DNA from: Salvator merianae
Taxonomy: Eukaryota; Chordata; Lepidosauria; Squamata; Teiidae
Reading direction: 5' to 3'
DNA length: 64,000 bases
Assembly: GCA_003586115.2 (NCBI GenBank)
Contig: QVOM02000090.1
Coordinates: forward strand, 10,633,148 to 10,697,147
Made by a program: the position numbers and the translations under genes. The notes below the pieces were generated by a model. The model had not been told where the DNA came from and searched no databases. It saw only the letters and a list, made by a program, of their open reading frames with translations. Each line of letters starts with the position of its first letter. Position 1 is the first letter of the stretch. Shown one piece after another: positions 22,033-35,600 of the stretch.

Positions 22033-22545
22033 GAGCAGGTGAAGGTTTTGCCTTTGTCTTCTGCTTGAGATGCCCAGAAGCAACTGGTGGGCCACTGTGT
22101 GAGACGGGATGCAGGACTAGATGGGCTGTGGCCTGATCCAGCAGGGCTCCTCCTACGTTCTTATCTAGAATTGATGCCTAGGTACCACCTCTAGGTTGGA
22201 GAGATGGGCAGGATCCCTCTAAAGGCCATTTGCAGGCAGTTGAGAGCAGGTGTAGGTTTTGCCTTTGTCTTCTGCTTGAGATGCCCAGAAGCAACTGGTG
22301 GGCCACTGTGTGAGACGGGATGCAGGACTAGATGGGCTGTGGCCTGATCCAGCAGGGCTCCTCCTACGTTCTTATCTAGAATTGATGCCTAGGTACCACC
22401 TCTAGGTTGGAGAGATAGGCAGGATCCCTCTAAAGGCCCTTTGCAGGGAGTCGAGAGCAGGTGTAGGTTTTGCCTTTGTCTTCTGCTTGGGATGCTGGAC
22501 TAGATGGGCTGTGGCCTCATCCAGCAGGGCTCCTCTTATGTTCTT
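22033..22545 (-). repeat. 211-bp tandem triplication of an interspersed repeat (family A)
   Basis: The block beginning GAGCAGGTG/GAGCAGGTGT starts at 22033, 22244 and 22455, a period of exactly 211 bp. Copies 1 and 2 are nearly identical through TCTAGAATTGATGCCTAGG and the following flank. Copy 3 lacks the segment between CTGCTTG and GGGATGC and then leaves the pattern. The duplicated unit contains the family A repeat found at 966, 2577 and 55877 plus about 75 bp of flank. Confidence 0.9.
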
Positions 22546-24200
22546 AAGAAGGGGGTTGCTGTTTGTATCTGGCAGGATACAGCAAAAGGCAAATAGACAA
22601 TCCTGCTTGGATCCTGCATTGCCTCGCTGTCTGAAGGCAGCTGTATGTTATTTCCTAATAAACTCTTGTGTTTCTATTTTGAAGCATAGATATCTCCCTC
22701 CAGGTGCTCTTTAATGGCTAAGTTCCAACCACACTCATTTTTTTTCCTGCTATATATACCCTGCTACAGAATAGATCTAAAATCCTACATAAACAACATC
22801 AGAAATAGGTGGAAAGATTAGATAAGCCTTTCTATGCCAGCCTCGATATCACCCATTCCTAAAGCAGATTAAGTGTGGCTGAAATTAGAATCAACGCTAA
22901 TGGAGTAAAGAAATATGTGTGGGTGTTGTGGTTTTGTATTAAGTATATTAAGAACTACTTGGCCTTTCCAGAGTTAATTTTAGACTGAAAGAATTCTCTT
23001 CTTGGGTGCTAAATTTAAGCCTATAATTAGGGAGAACAGAAGGGGAAATTTCTGTGTCTCCTTAATATATTTGCTATTTGCAGAAAACCATTATTTCCTG
23101 GGGAGGGAAGAAGGTGTCTCATCATCTTTTCCTTTCCCCAATGGGATTTTCCTGCTCTTTTGAATTTTTTTTCAAGCAAACTGGCCCCTGATAGCCGGAA
23201 AAAGCCATCTATACAGCAACCAAAAGAAGTTAGCAATGAAAACATTCAGGCTTCCTATCTGGAAAAGATTCAAGAGAAACTAAATCGCTAGTACAACCAA
23301 ATGATCCGTATTCTTGTTTATTCCCTTCTGTACCCCCTCAGTCCCACCAATAGTGTGACAGAAATGGGTGACCATTTCGTATGAGACTCGAATATAGGAA
23401 AAGAGATCAGTGTTCCACAGGTATTCTCCAAAGGTAAAAGAAAGACACCTTTTTATTGCCTCGGACACCAAAACAGTAGAAGTTTCAACATCTGGGTACC
23501 ATAATTATAGAAGGTTCCTGTACTGGTCCTGAGCTTCTTATGGGCCTCTGTTTTGCTACTATGAGAAGAGGTATTAGAGTGAATGGGTCACTGGCACGAT
23601 TCAGCAGCATTCTTAGCTTGCTCTTATGGTCTCAGGTATCTTCTCCATCTCTTTTCCTCCACGGTTTGGGCTATGACTTCCTATCTGATTAAGTGGGATT
23701 TTCAACAGTGGAAGGCTAACATAATGTAACTTGAAGAACTTCTGGAGGAAGGTCAAAAAAGTAGGATGTGGATTGGTGTTCACCCTTTTACACCATAGAT
23801 ACCTAATCAGCTGCAGCCAATTCTCAGAACACAGCAGAACAGCTAGATGGTAATTTGGGGTTAGCTTTTGACCTCTGTAGACTGTGGCAAACAAGACTTA
23901 CTCGCGTATTCCATTAAACCCTGGATTGCCGGGGTTAATTGAGGTCAAAGACTAGCAATGCACCATTGTTTATCCCCTCCCCTATACCCTGTTTGACTCT
24001 TGCAGCTGTAGCTAGTGTATAGATGCTTCAGGACTACAAGTTCCACCATGCATTGCCATCAGCCATATTGGGTTAGGGTGACAGGAGCTGTAATTCAGCA
24101 ATGTCTCCAGGGCTGCCCTTTAGTAAGCCCTGTATTAGACTGCGGGGAAACCACTCTGGACAATCTGGTGAAGAATAACGGCAACCTGGACGCACATTGT
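22546..24200. other. Unassigned intergenic DNA downstream of the carbonic anhydrase gene
   Basis: No gene or well-defined repeat seen. The right end lies just past the likely cleavage site of the minus-strand gene. Confidence 0.45.
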
Positions 24201-24221
24201 GGAAAAATTAAGAACTCTGAA

Positions 24222-24227
24222 TTTATT
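24222..24227 (-). terminator. Likely polyadenylation signal of the carbonic anhydrase gene
   Basis: AATAAA on the minus strand, about 430 nt after the stop codon, with a TGTGCGTCC stretch some 30 nt further on. It is the closest well-placed signal after the stop. Confidence 0.55.
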
Positions 24228-24655
24228 CGTTGTATCATCAATTCAGACCATTGCTGAATTTGATTCACATTCTGATGAAAAGGTGTGCGGTCAGCCACGT
24301 TCCCCATTGGCTCAGGCATACCACAACGCCTGTTGCAAGTTAAAAGTTTGGCACAATCCTGATCCCCGTGTTGCCCTATTTCTGCGCGTTAGTTGTGCGG
24401 TAGAGTTCCCCCAGTTCCCCTTGCCGTTACACCAAGTACATGTATGTCTTAGAAGGACGAAAATTATTATCCAGATGCAAACTATAAGAGTCAGATGTCG
24501 AGTTCCTTTCCCTCTATCTTGGCTGCTGGTTTGCTTTCACCTCATGCATTGTTCAGCTTAGCATCCAGGAAATGATCACAGTGAAGAAACATGGATTATG
24601 TCAATGCCATGAAGAGTAATTGATTGTGACTAACTGTGCCCCATTGCTGAAGACA

Positions 24656-24868
24656 CTAGGAAGGGCCTGAAAAGTAGCCAGCCATAGAAGCCAGAAGCAG
24701 AGTTAAAAGGAGATTGGCCTCAAATGGAGAGGAGCAACTGATGGTGGCATCTCTGGAGGCGTAGACCTTGCGTTTAAAAAGCTGTTGCAGAGGTCGGAAG
24801 TTATTGACCATCTTCCTTGGTGACACTCCGGTACTTTTGAAGTAGACCGTGTTCGCAAACACAGCCAG
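24656..24868 (-). CDS. CA15: CA15 exon 8 (C-terminus, GPI tail, stop)
   Basis: Acceptor TTTTCAG precedes the exon, phase 0. It encodes residues 254-323. The NNFRPLQQL motif is the conserved end of the catalytic domain (VRPLQQL in CA4). A Ser/Cys/Ser run and a Leu-rich tail ending at TAG follow, with no cytoplasmic residues beyond, as expected for GPI processing. Confidence 0.93.
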   Translation of the reverse strand: MAVFANTVYFKSTGVSPRKMVNNFRPLQQLFKRKVYASRDATISCSSPFEANLLLTLLLASMAGYFSGPS

Positions 24869-27800
24869 CTGAAAAGAAGGGAACAGAGACACAATGAACC
24901 AGTCTTGACAATATGGGCTCCAAAACTTTGAGGACAATACGCCATCTTTTGGTTTGCACCAACCCCTACCAACCCCTTCCACTTTGACTGAAATAAACAC
25001 AGCGCCTTATATTTATATCCTTCTCTGCTGTGTCCTTGACCTTGAGATATATCTCAATCCAAGTGAAATCCAAGTGATAATTGTGGTAGCAGGACATTTC
25101 ATGTGTGCCTTTTTTCTGCTAGAAGGACGGAACACTGGTATGAAAAGATGTTGGGTGTCAGGGTTGTTTACCTGAGACTTGCTGATTGGGATCTGTTCTT
25201 CAAACACGGTCCATATGACCACTTCCTCACAATCTGGGGTGGTAAGAGAGCCCTTGTAGCGATAGTATTTGGAGAGTAGAGCCATATTGGGGAGGAGGTT
25301 GCTGAGAGAGAATGTGGAGGCCAAGTCAACGTAATCATCTAGAGGGGGTAACAGAAGGAAGACAATCTATGTTATACACTAAATAGAATGGTACAAAAGA
25401 ACACGCAACTAGGAGGAAGGTAACCTGAGTGGCAGCACATCCAATAGATTCTGCCAACCCCATAAAATTGCAGCTCATAAGGGTGCTATGGAGCAGACAG
25501 CAGACACGGAAAAGCCGTGACCCGATGGTAGAACATCAGCAACGCACGCAGAAGGTTGTAGGTTCAATACCAGCATCAACAAATTTGGTCTAGGTTCGCA
25601 CTTGCCTGACTGGAATGGTCTCCAAAGACCATTCCAGGATGGTTCACTTCAGGAATGGCTGGGGCCATCCACATGCTGAGCGCTGGAACTTGTCCAGCCT
25701 TTCTAGCAGCCTGTCTAGCAGTGTGGACAGCGGGCCAATCCAGTCTAGATAGAAAAGCAAGTTTGCCAAATCAAAGTCTGGCAAAAGTGACTTGAGGTTT
25801 ACCTGCATGAGAGATGTTTCTCAGGCCAGCCACAATGGTATTGTAATTGGTATTATCTGCATCTGATAGCTGCATTGAAAAAAGAAGCATGTTGTTAGTG
25901 TTTGACACACACCAATTGTCTTGACTGACAAGGGGAAATATGTTTTCACCCAGAGGGTCATTGGTCTATGGAACTTACTACCGGAAGAGATGGTGACAGC
26001 AGTCAGCCTGGATAGCATTAAAAAAGGATTAGATTATTTCATGGAGGTCAATTGGCATCAGCGAGGGAAGCAGAGAACAATTGGAGTTGTAATTCAGCTA
26101 TATCTCAAGAGGTACATTTTAACCACCTTGGTGGCCTGGGCACAAATACACATGTGTTCAAAGAGAGGTTCAAGCACATAACACGAAATAAGGTAAGTGA
26201 TTTTTTTTAAAAAAAAATTAAAAAATGGCAGCTGTTTCTCAGGAGATACCTTGAACAAGAAGCTCAGGACAGCAAGTCCATCAGGATGCCCTTTGCCTTC
26301 ATGGATCGTTTTGTATTTGGTATTCACGTGAACAAGATGGATCTGTAGGGAAGGGGGAAAAGAGTGAATCAGAGCATCCTGGTGCTAAACACTGCCCATT
26401 GTGACACTAGGCCCCTTCACACCCACACTATAGTCATCCCTCATATAAACTGGAAGTTCCATTGCAGGAATCCACCGCTTTATACAAGCCACACCACTGG
26501 AAGATGTCCAACTACTTCTTCCCCTAACTGCTGGCTTTACACAGCTGACAAAGACATGTACAGCCATTGTCAGTGATCATACCAGTTCAAACTTTTCATG
26601 GTTTGTGTTAGCAAGCAGGACAACAATTCTGTTTCAATGAATTTCTGTATTTTCGAAGAACCAAACGTTGGGTTCAACACGAATATTAGCGAACACGAAC
26701 TGTTCAATCAAATTTTTGAACGTGAACTACAACGCATTTCTTCATGAGAAGCAAATGCTATCTTATGAGCATAAGTGTGATGCTCTCCAGAATGTGACAT
26801 CAGTCCACATCAGCATTGCCAAGGAGTAGAGACGATGGGTGCTGGAAGTCAATAATATTTTACAGGCCATCAGATTGACAGTCCCTGTAGTTGTCGAGTA
26901 CAAAGTCAGCTTTCGATTACCTTATTCTGTGCAGTCTCCATAGCAGCTGCTAGGAGGGCAAGTGAAGGTAAAGATGCCCTTGAATCAAGCTAGGCTCCTG
27001 GTGACTACATCCATGCAGTTTCCTTAGCAACCACACCAAAGTGGTTTGCCACTGCCTCTCTCTAGGGAGGTTCTTAGAATTGAACCTGCATCCTTCTGCA
27101 TGCGGAGCAAATGCTCCACTGCTGAGCTATAGCACTGGGAACAAATGGGGACCATTATGCCATCCAGCATGCCTTCTTCTCATTCTCCTACCCCACAACT
27201 CAGCTGCTTGAGTCAATCACTGTAGCAACTCTTTAGACAAGTAAGCATAAGACATAGTTGGAACTGAAGTCACCACATTGCAGCCATTCCAGCAACTGCC
27301 AGCATGCCTGCCCTGGAGAACCACATCTACCCTAGTTGCTCGTGCCAGGCACCTGGATCAGGCCAGTGAAAACAAAACTGTCATCCGAAAGCTCGGCTAC
27401 CTCCATTGGGAACCGCTGTCCATCGATGGTGTGCTCTGAGCCATTTCTGTTGAGATCCCCCCAATGGAAGTGGAACTGCAGGGCCTGGTACATGTCCTGG
27501 AGTCCTCCTCTGGTGATATTAATCTGCTCCCTAGCAGGGGTGCCCTCTAGGTTCAGAACAACTGCAAAGGAAGCCAGGCCAAAACGCTAAGTGAATTCAG
27601 AGACGAAGCGCAGCTTTTCTGCTTAGCTTCCACATTTGCTTGTTTATTCGTTGACTTGTTTGATTTTTATACTGCCCTATATTGCAGCCTGAGGGCTGTT
27701 CACGAAACGATAAACAGTAAAAACCAAATAAAAGCATAGATCCACCACCACCCCAGGCAGAATTAGATATCAGAAGCCTGTGTAAATGAAAGTTGTTTGA

Positions 27801-29466
27801 TAACCACTGAAAGCTCATCAATGAAAAGGTGCAGAGTATGTCTGAAGGAAGACTATTCCATAGCCTAGGGTCCACCATGGAAAAGGACCCACCAGCGGCC
27901 CCACGACTAGGGATTTCTGTTCCTAGCCCTCGGAGGAGTGGGGTGTTCTGGACCCCCTGAACCCGACTCAAATCAGGTAAATGCAGAAAGGGCCTAAGAT
28001 GCTTAGTTAATAAGGGCCTGTTTGCACTTACCTGACTGGTGAGAATACTGTATCAGGCAGGTGAGGCTGAAGTATGGTGGGAGCCATTCACACTGTGTGT
28101 GCTGGACTAGACCCATACCTGGGCTGCTTTTCAGTTCTCCACAGCTGGATCACTCCTCGGAGGGCTGCGGCAACTCCAGGTGAGCTGCGGCAGTGTTTGT
28201 TTCTGTGTGGGCCGGCCTGACCAGTGAGTGGATCGGTGTGCTCCAGCTGGTAAGTCCAAAGAGGCCCTAAGCGCTTGCAGCATGCACGTGGAAGAGAGGA
28301 TTTCTGGATTTCCTCCCCAAAACTCCTGTCGCACCTTTCATAAAGGGGGAGCTCAAGGGATAAACCACAGCATTACTCTGTGCAACTTGCACTGTACTCA
28401 AAATGAATAGAGGGTGTTGTCTGCCATTGTCTTCTCCCAAGGGGATGCTAGGAACTGAACCTGAGATCTTCTGCAGGGAAAACAGTCACTCTGCCACTGT
28501 GCTATCCTGGTTCCCCCTGAGAACGGCAGCCTTCATCCCACCTTTGAAAGACCCTTGTAAATCTTTCCCAAATGACACATCACCCTCCCTGCCTACCGGA
28601 GTGACCATCGTTCATCAGTTTCCACCTTCCAGAAGGAGCCTGGTCATAACCTTCAAACAAGATTTCATCAAGACTTCTGTCTCGTTGTGCTTTTCTTCTG
28701 TCAATGTTAATGGGTGACTGGTTCTCTCCACCACAGTTGGCTGAGATGTCTTTCCAGTACAAAGATCCTGAAGAGAGTGGAGAAAATAAGGAAAGCTCAG
28801 ATGGGACCTAAGAATGGGTGAAATTCCCCTTTCCCTATTTCTTAGAAGTTCTCCCAACATGGGCAGCATGTTTGCAGACAGTTTGATCCAGATTGGAACG
28901 CATTCTTAGCATTTTGTTAGGGCCATGCTTTTCTCCATAAATGAGAATGCTCATGATTGAAAAATGTTCATCTGAACGTTGCTTGGAGAAGGGCATCTGT
29001 CAGAAATGTGTGTCCTCAAATGTGTGCAAGCACAGGAGAAAACTGGGGGCAGGAGGTAGTGATAATGGTGGTGGTTCAGCCACAGTCTGTAGTATGGGAA
29101 AGACTGAAGGAGAGCCATAAGTTATCTGAAGTCACTTATCTGGCAGATTTGAGGATTATAGAAGTCTCTGTGATAGGGTTGTCACGATCTGAACCGGTGG
29201 GTTTGGACCAGCGAGGCCCACTGATTTGGACCATGGCCACGCAAGGTTTGGAGCAGTGCTGTCTGCATGACAGCGCTAGTCCAAACTAGGGATGTGCCAG
29301 GTTTGGTTCGTGTTCGAAAATTCAATCAAACGGTCCATGTTCGTGAATGTTCGCATTGAATTGGACCTGCAGTTGTTTGAATATCTCTCTGCCCAAATAA
29401 TCCGATAGTCATAGTGGGGAATGTGCAAAGTTGTGCATGTATGGAAGGATGGATGGATGGATGAAC

Positions 29467-29513
<47 letters not shown>

Positions 29514-29556
29514 ATAGAAACATACATACATAGATGATAGATACATACATGGATCC

Positions 29557-29606
<50 letters not shown>

Positions 29607-29646
29607 CATACATACCTGGATAATAAATCCATAGATCCATAGATCC

Positions 29647-29692
<46 letters not shown>

Positions 29693-32600
29693 TCCACCAG
29701 AGCTACTGAATTTCATTTCTTGCTTTTACTTACAACAACCTTGTTCTTACACATGGAAGCACCTTTCACACCTCCTGGTTTCAGCTAAATGGAAGCTACA
29801 GTATTGATCTTTTCTAAAAAGGGGGGGGAGGGAGCTTGAGCAAGACCAGGCCCTCCTCCAGCGAACCTAGAAGACACGGCTGCCAGCACAGCCATTAGCC
29901 TTCGTTGTTAGTTTTCCCCTCTCCGGCCATCAATCGGAGGTGCTTTCTTGCCGAGGCAACCTTTGTTAATAATCCCCAAGCAGGGTGTTTCTCATTTATA
30001 ATTCAAGAGGGCTTCCTTGCCTGGACTATATTTAGCCAGACCAGCTCGACGTGCTATTTTTGTGAACCGAACACACTCTGGAGATAGATGGCAACTTCCA
30101 TTCTCCTGCTGAGTTATTTCTTTTCCCTCTCTGAGCTTGTTTATCTAGATTACAGCCCAGCCACAGAGCGAGCAAAGCCTTGCCTTCCTTCCAGCTGAAA
30201 CAGATACACTGTCAACCTCCCAATGCTGCTGGAAGACAGCCATGTTTATCTCCATCTGAGGATTTTATGGGTTGGGGCTGGCTAGGGTGGGAGGGGAGCA
30301 GTAAGAGGTTGCGTTCTGGATGTGATGCCAGTTTCATTGAGGGGCACCGTAAGCCATCACGATGCGCTTCTCAGTCCTTGGTGAAGGATGGGGGGGCAAG
30401 AGGAAGAATCTGACCTTTGACCTCACCAAACCACGGCAGATCAAAATGGGGTTCAAAGAGATCACAGTGGAAGCTCCAAGGGAAACCCCACCCTCCTCCT
30501 GGTTCCACCACGTGGGCCACTATGGATGAAGATGCCCGGCTTTATCTGACAATTAACTGAATCGAGATTTCAGTAGGGGGGAGTTATGGGATTCAGCTAT
30601 TATGGTTGGGTTCAAGCCAACTACCACATAGTGCAAAATTATGGCAGGATCCACGCAGTGCACTTCAGATTCCTGCAAAAACCCAAGGGGCACCGTATCC
30701 ACATGCCAGTGGGTTTCTCAGGCACGTAACTTCCAGGGCAAGAGATGTTTGCAGAGCAGGGTAACCTATTCTGCAAGACACCTGCCACCCTTGGGCACCT
30801 GCTACTTACCTGGGTCACTATCTACCCAGGCCCATTAAGAAACGTGCAGAAAATGGCCCACTTCCCCAGCCATTTCCCATGTGTGGCTTGAGAGGTGGAA
30901 ACCCAGGATGGGGTCTTCTAAGTGGCACCCCCAGATTATGCAATACTTTCCCCACACACACCTGAGGTGCACCAAGCATCTTCATGTGACATGTTCAGGA
31001 GATCAGTGAAGGTGCCCCTATTCACAGCTTATGAGCCAGTGTTTTAAGCACTTACCACATTTAATATCTTCTGAATCATAGCACCAAGAACCTGTGGGGT
31101 GGAGGAGAAGGATAAAGAAATGAAACATGTGAGCTGATTGGGAATTTGTCTTAAAAATAAAAAAAGGACAACAAAAGATGCTGCGTGCAGCAGAATCAAA
31201 AAGGATTGGCCACTTCTACTGGGTCAAATGGTCATTTGGGGAACCCTGTTCCGGTGCACCTGAGGCCTATGGACAATGGGACAGGATAGAAATCAGATAA
31301 ATAAATAACAGTGCACAGAAAAAGAAACAAAGTGGTTCCAAGAGCTGCAAAAAGTGTGTGTTTGCATTCTTTAAGCTCTTTGAAGGCCTTTCGATGTCAT
31401 CTCTAGTAGAAGAGATGGCTTGGATTACAGAACACTCTAGAAGAGCGTACTGAGAAGTGCTTCTGCATGATAGTGCAGACTGCAGTAGGCCCTGGACAAC
31501 ATTCTGGGATATAATCTGGAACAAGGGCCAGTGCAGGGAATCCTAAACCTCAACTCACCTAATTCAATATAATATCATAGAGCTAGAAATGGAGCACAAG
31601 GAGACATTTCCCGCACTGTATTATTATTATTTTTTAATTTCCATCTTTGTTCTGTACATCTATGTGCTTTTTCCTCTAAAGCCAACATGCCAGACCATAC
31701 CTGCTCCTTTCCTCTTGTGGCCTGCAGCAGTGAAGGGGGGAAAAAAATAAAGAACCAAAAGAAAAAGATCATTTCAGCAATCTAAACAACAAAATTTCAA
31801 GTTTGATTCTGCAGATAGGGACGTATGCGGTGTCTTATTCCTCCTCTCTTTCATTTTCAGCAACATACTTTGTTCATCCAAAGTCTCATTAAGTCTTTCT
31901 GTCGTGGATTATCACAGCTTTCCATAATTGAAGTCATCCTTCAGTGGGTTTCATGGACACACCCATTGGTCTTAGTTACTTAAACAACAGGAAAGCATGG
32001 ACATTCTGGGATATCCCCAAGCTGAGTTTTTATTCGCAGACAATTTACTGACCTGATTAGGGGCCCATAGACCCCTAACTTTTAATCCAGCTTCAGTCCA
32101 CTTTCGAAGTAAGAGAACACATCAGCAAACTGTTTTCTTTCAGCATTCTCTAACTCAGGAAAGCCACCTTGGGGTCAGATGACATGGAAAGAAAATGGCC
32201 AGTCGCTTTGCTGATGCCTTCTCTCACATCGATCTGCAATCTGAATGTGCCATTTAACAACTGCAGCCCTAGGGTGACAGTATACCTTGCCAATGGCTCT
32301 GTCCAGTACTGATTCTAGATTTGGAGGCTCTGATGGCCTCAAATGCACAGCTGACCTCTTCTTCTATGCACCCTTCTTTCTATTTTTCCAGGACACAGTT
32401 ATCCACCTATTCATCCTCCCCTTCCGGACCCAATCCACATGGCTACCAGAAGGAAGAACACGAGAGAAACCCCATCCCCTTCCATCTATCTTTGTTAGCT
32501 TGCTCACAGACAATAAGAGAACGTTGACAGCAAAAAATCCAAGATGGCTCCAGAGAGAGAGAGAGGGAGAATTCCCTGCAAGAGGCCAAGTTTTGGCCCT

Positions 32601-35600
32601 GAATCAGAAGACGTCCAGCGATGTCACCCCTATGTCATCCGCACGGAAATTGTCGCCTAGCTTTGCATTAAAGGGAGACAAATGAGGACAAGCACTGAAT
32701 TGAAATAACCTGAATCGGCTCATAAAACATTCACCGTGCCACATAAATTTACCCTGTCCTGTCATTGGGGATGGGGTGACCAAAGTACAAAAGGCCAGCC
32801 GTTCGGTTTTCTATATTATGTCAGGTTTTTGGTATGCTACGTTAATACAGTACAGCGCCTCATCAGATCCAGCTCCCCAGGTGAAATCCAAACTAGAATG
32901 AAGAAGGAGCAGCCAGGCATAGATTTTTCTTTTACAAATAATGTGAGAGATTTGCTACTGAGAGAGGACAATTATTAACACTGAAGCCTTTCTGCATTGA
33001 TGAGAGGGGCCCCTCCCATTAGTATAATATGTGACCACATCTACACACAGTGTTCGGAGAGCCACTGACATCTACCCTTCTCCACAGCACCCCATGGTAT
33101 GTCAGGGTGCATGGAGCCACATCAACCTCCCTCCATGTCACAAAACCCCCAGTGAGTGAACCGCACCACTGAAGCTCCTTCTGCTCCGACGAACTGCAGC
33201 TTGGCACATCCCTAGTTGTAACCTCTTCTGCCCCTAATTTTTAGATGATCCGTTTTAAATGCACAGAAACGTCCTTGAGAGTTTGCCCCTTAGCTTCATC
33301 CCCCAGTGCCAAGTTAAGAAGACAAAAGAGTCTTTCTGTAAAAGTCTACCCTCTTAATCTGTAAAGCACTTAGAATTTCCAAAACTCTCACCAAGACTTT
33401 CCTCGATGTTCCGGAAACAAATCAAAGCCACGCAAAGCAAAACCATGACCGACATCGTTGGCTCTCCAACTATGGTCTTCTGGATATTTCCGAACAGCCC
33501 TCAACATTGCAGTCCCAGAATTCCGCTGAGGCTGCAATGGAATGCTGGGAGAGGAATGTTGGAAGCTGCTGTTCAGAACTTCTGAAGACCCACAGTTTGA
33601 GAAACACTGAATACTGACATTCTTCTCTTCATGCTTGTAGATATTCATCCTTCCTCTTTGTTTTTCGCACAGAGTTGAGGTACGTCCCACACGAACAGCA
33701 ATGACACATGCAGGGTGCAGGGCAGGCGCTAAATTGCTATCTATCGTTAGCCTTTGGGATGAGCTAACTAGGTGCTCATCCAATGCGCATCCTGTTCGAC
33801 GGTGGAACAGACCATGTGGCACAGCAACCATCTGCACTGCAGGGCCGTGGAGCATACTGGCAGCAGGTAACCAGCATTCGCAGTGCGAATGCTGGTGCCC
33901 TGTGCCATGACAGCGGCTGAGAAACTTCCGGCTGCTGTCATGGCAACCGGCAATGCCATGCAACAGTGCAGCCAAAGATGTGACATGACATTCTCTGTTT
34001 GCACTCCACAGCAGGTAACGATCAGGATCTGCTCCAGATTGCCAGGGCCTCTGTGGAACTCAGAAGCACTTCACTAGTGAGCATCCCTGACACTCACTAG
34101 TGTAAAATGTGAAAAGGCCCTAAGACAGGACTGGAAAAAGTGTGAGCCATTCCAAAATTGCTGCACACTTATTCCTAGTGTTGCCCCCAAGTTAGCTGGG
34201 ACTGCTGGAAAAGTAGTGCAAACAACATCTGGGAATTTTCTCTGGGGTAAGAGAAATGACAAGGTCAGGCAGCTACAACAAGCTGAAAGGAAACAAAGCA
34301 AGGGGGTAGGCCTTTGCTCCATTAAAATTAAAGCTATCCTTAATTTTAAAAGCCCTTTTTAATATCTCCTCCCATCTCTTCAAAGGGAGCAACAAACTCC
34401 AGCAAATGCTGCCCTTCTCTAATTCAAACATTCTGACCCCTCTAGAACATTAAAAAAAGGAAAAAAAAAAACCTAGGCTGGTTTCTCCTTTTATCTTCCG
34501 TCTATTAATAATAGATCTAAAGAGCCTTTCATTGTGAGCTGAGAGAGTCTCTGGTATTCAATATTTGCTTTTCTCCTTTAATTATCCCTGAAACCTGAGG
34601 GACATGTTTATTTTTGTAGCATTCCCTTTGCAAGTTGGCTCTGCATCTGCCCCCCTCCCCACAAAAAAACAACCCTTCTTTCCTACTGCACTTTTAGATC
34701 AGTGCACTCCCTGATAACCAGCCAGACCCCGTTAGCTTTTGCTGCTTGTTTACTTCCAATTTCACCAAAACAAAATCCTGCTAGAGTTTCCCTAACTCTT
34801 TCAATGCTGCCATAGTGCAGGCTCCAGAGAGCTCTTGAGACCGAATCTCCCTTGCTCCTTCAAGAAAAGAACATTTTACCGTTGCAGATCAGGCAGAACT
34901 ATGAGGAGAAGTTATTTACATCGTGAGATCCCCACTAGGGTTTGCGTCACCTTATCTTTACTTTATGCCCTTAAAACTCTGCATAATATGCATGGGACTC
35001 CGCTCAGCCACCATGTAGTGCCCTTGTTCAATTAATTATCCTTCAGTTTCCTGGAAAAGGCCAGAGTGGAAAGTAAAGTGGACCTGGCCGAGATTTATGC
35101 TCATTCATTTGGAAACATAGCTTAGATCTGAGGGAGGAAACCGTAGCCCCCCCAAATGTTCTGGTCATTTTTATTCCAAGTCATAAGCATCCTTCCAGCA
35201 ACTCAGAAATCCCAGTTCCACCAACTGCTTTCCTATGCACATAAATGGATGCTTTTTGCCCCTAAGGTGCAGGGAAAGGGAGTTACTGTATTGTCATTGT
35301 AAGGGTTGGACTACATTTCCTTGAGTGTTTTGACATTTATCTTTACTGTACCACTCCATTGGGACCAGGACCCTGTTCACACTTTAGTGTTAGAGAGCAT
35401 CCAGATGCTCATCAGCATTTTTTGCCACAGCTGGACCCATTTTGGTGGCACAACATGGTGCAATACCAAAATGGATCCCCAACGAGAAACCAGACTATGG
35501 AGGTATACTGCATTCACACATCTCTGCGGTCCAGTTTAGCAGCTGCTACTCTGCCAGTGGACATTTTTTAAAAGGTCTACTGTTATCCCAGACCAGCAGC

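Noticed and set aside
25921..26181. 86-aa plus-strand frame as a gene inside CA15
   Set aside because: It matches a LINE reverse-transcriptase end, is antisense and truncated.
29276..29716. Tyr/Ser/Ile/Leu-rich 123-146 codon frames on the minus strand
   Set aside because: They translate the ATAG microsatellite; all frames of it stay open.
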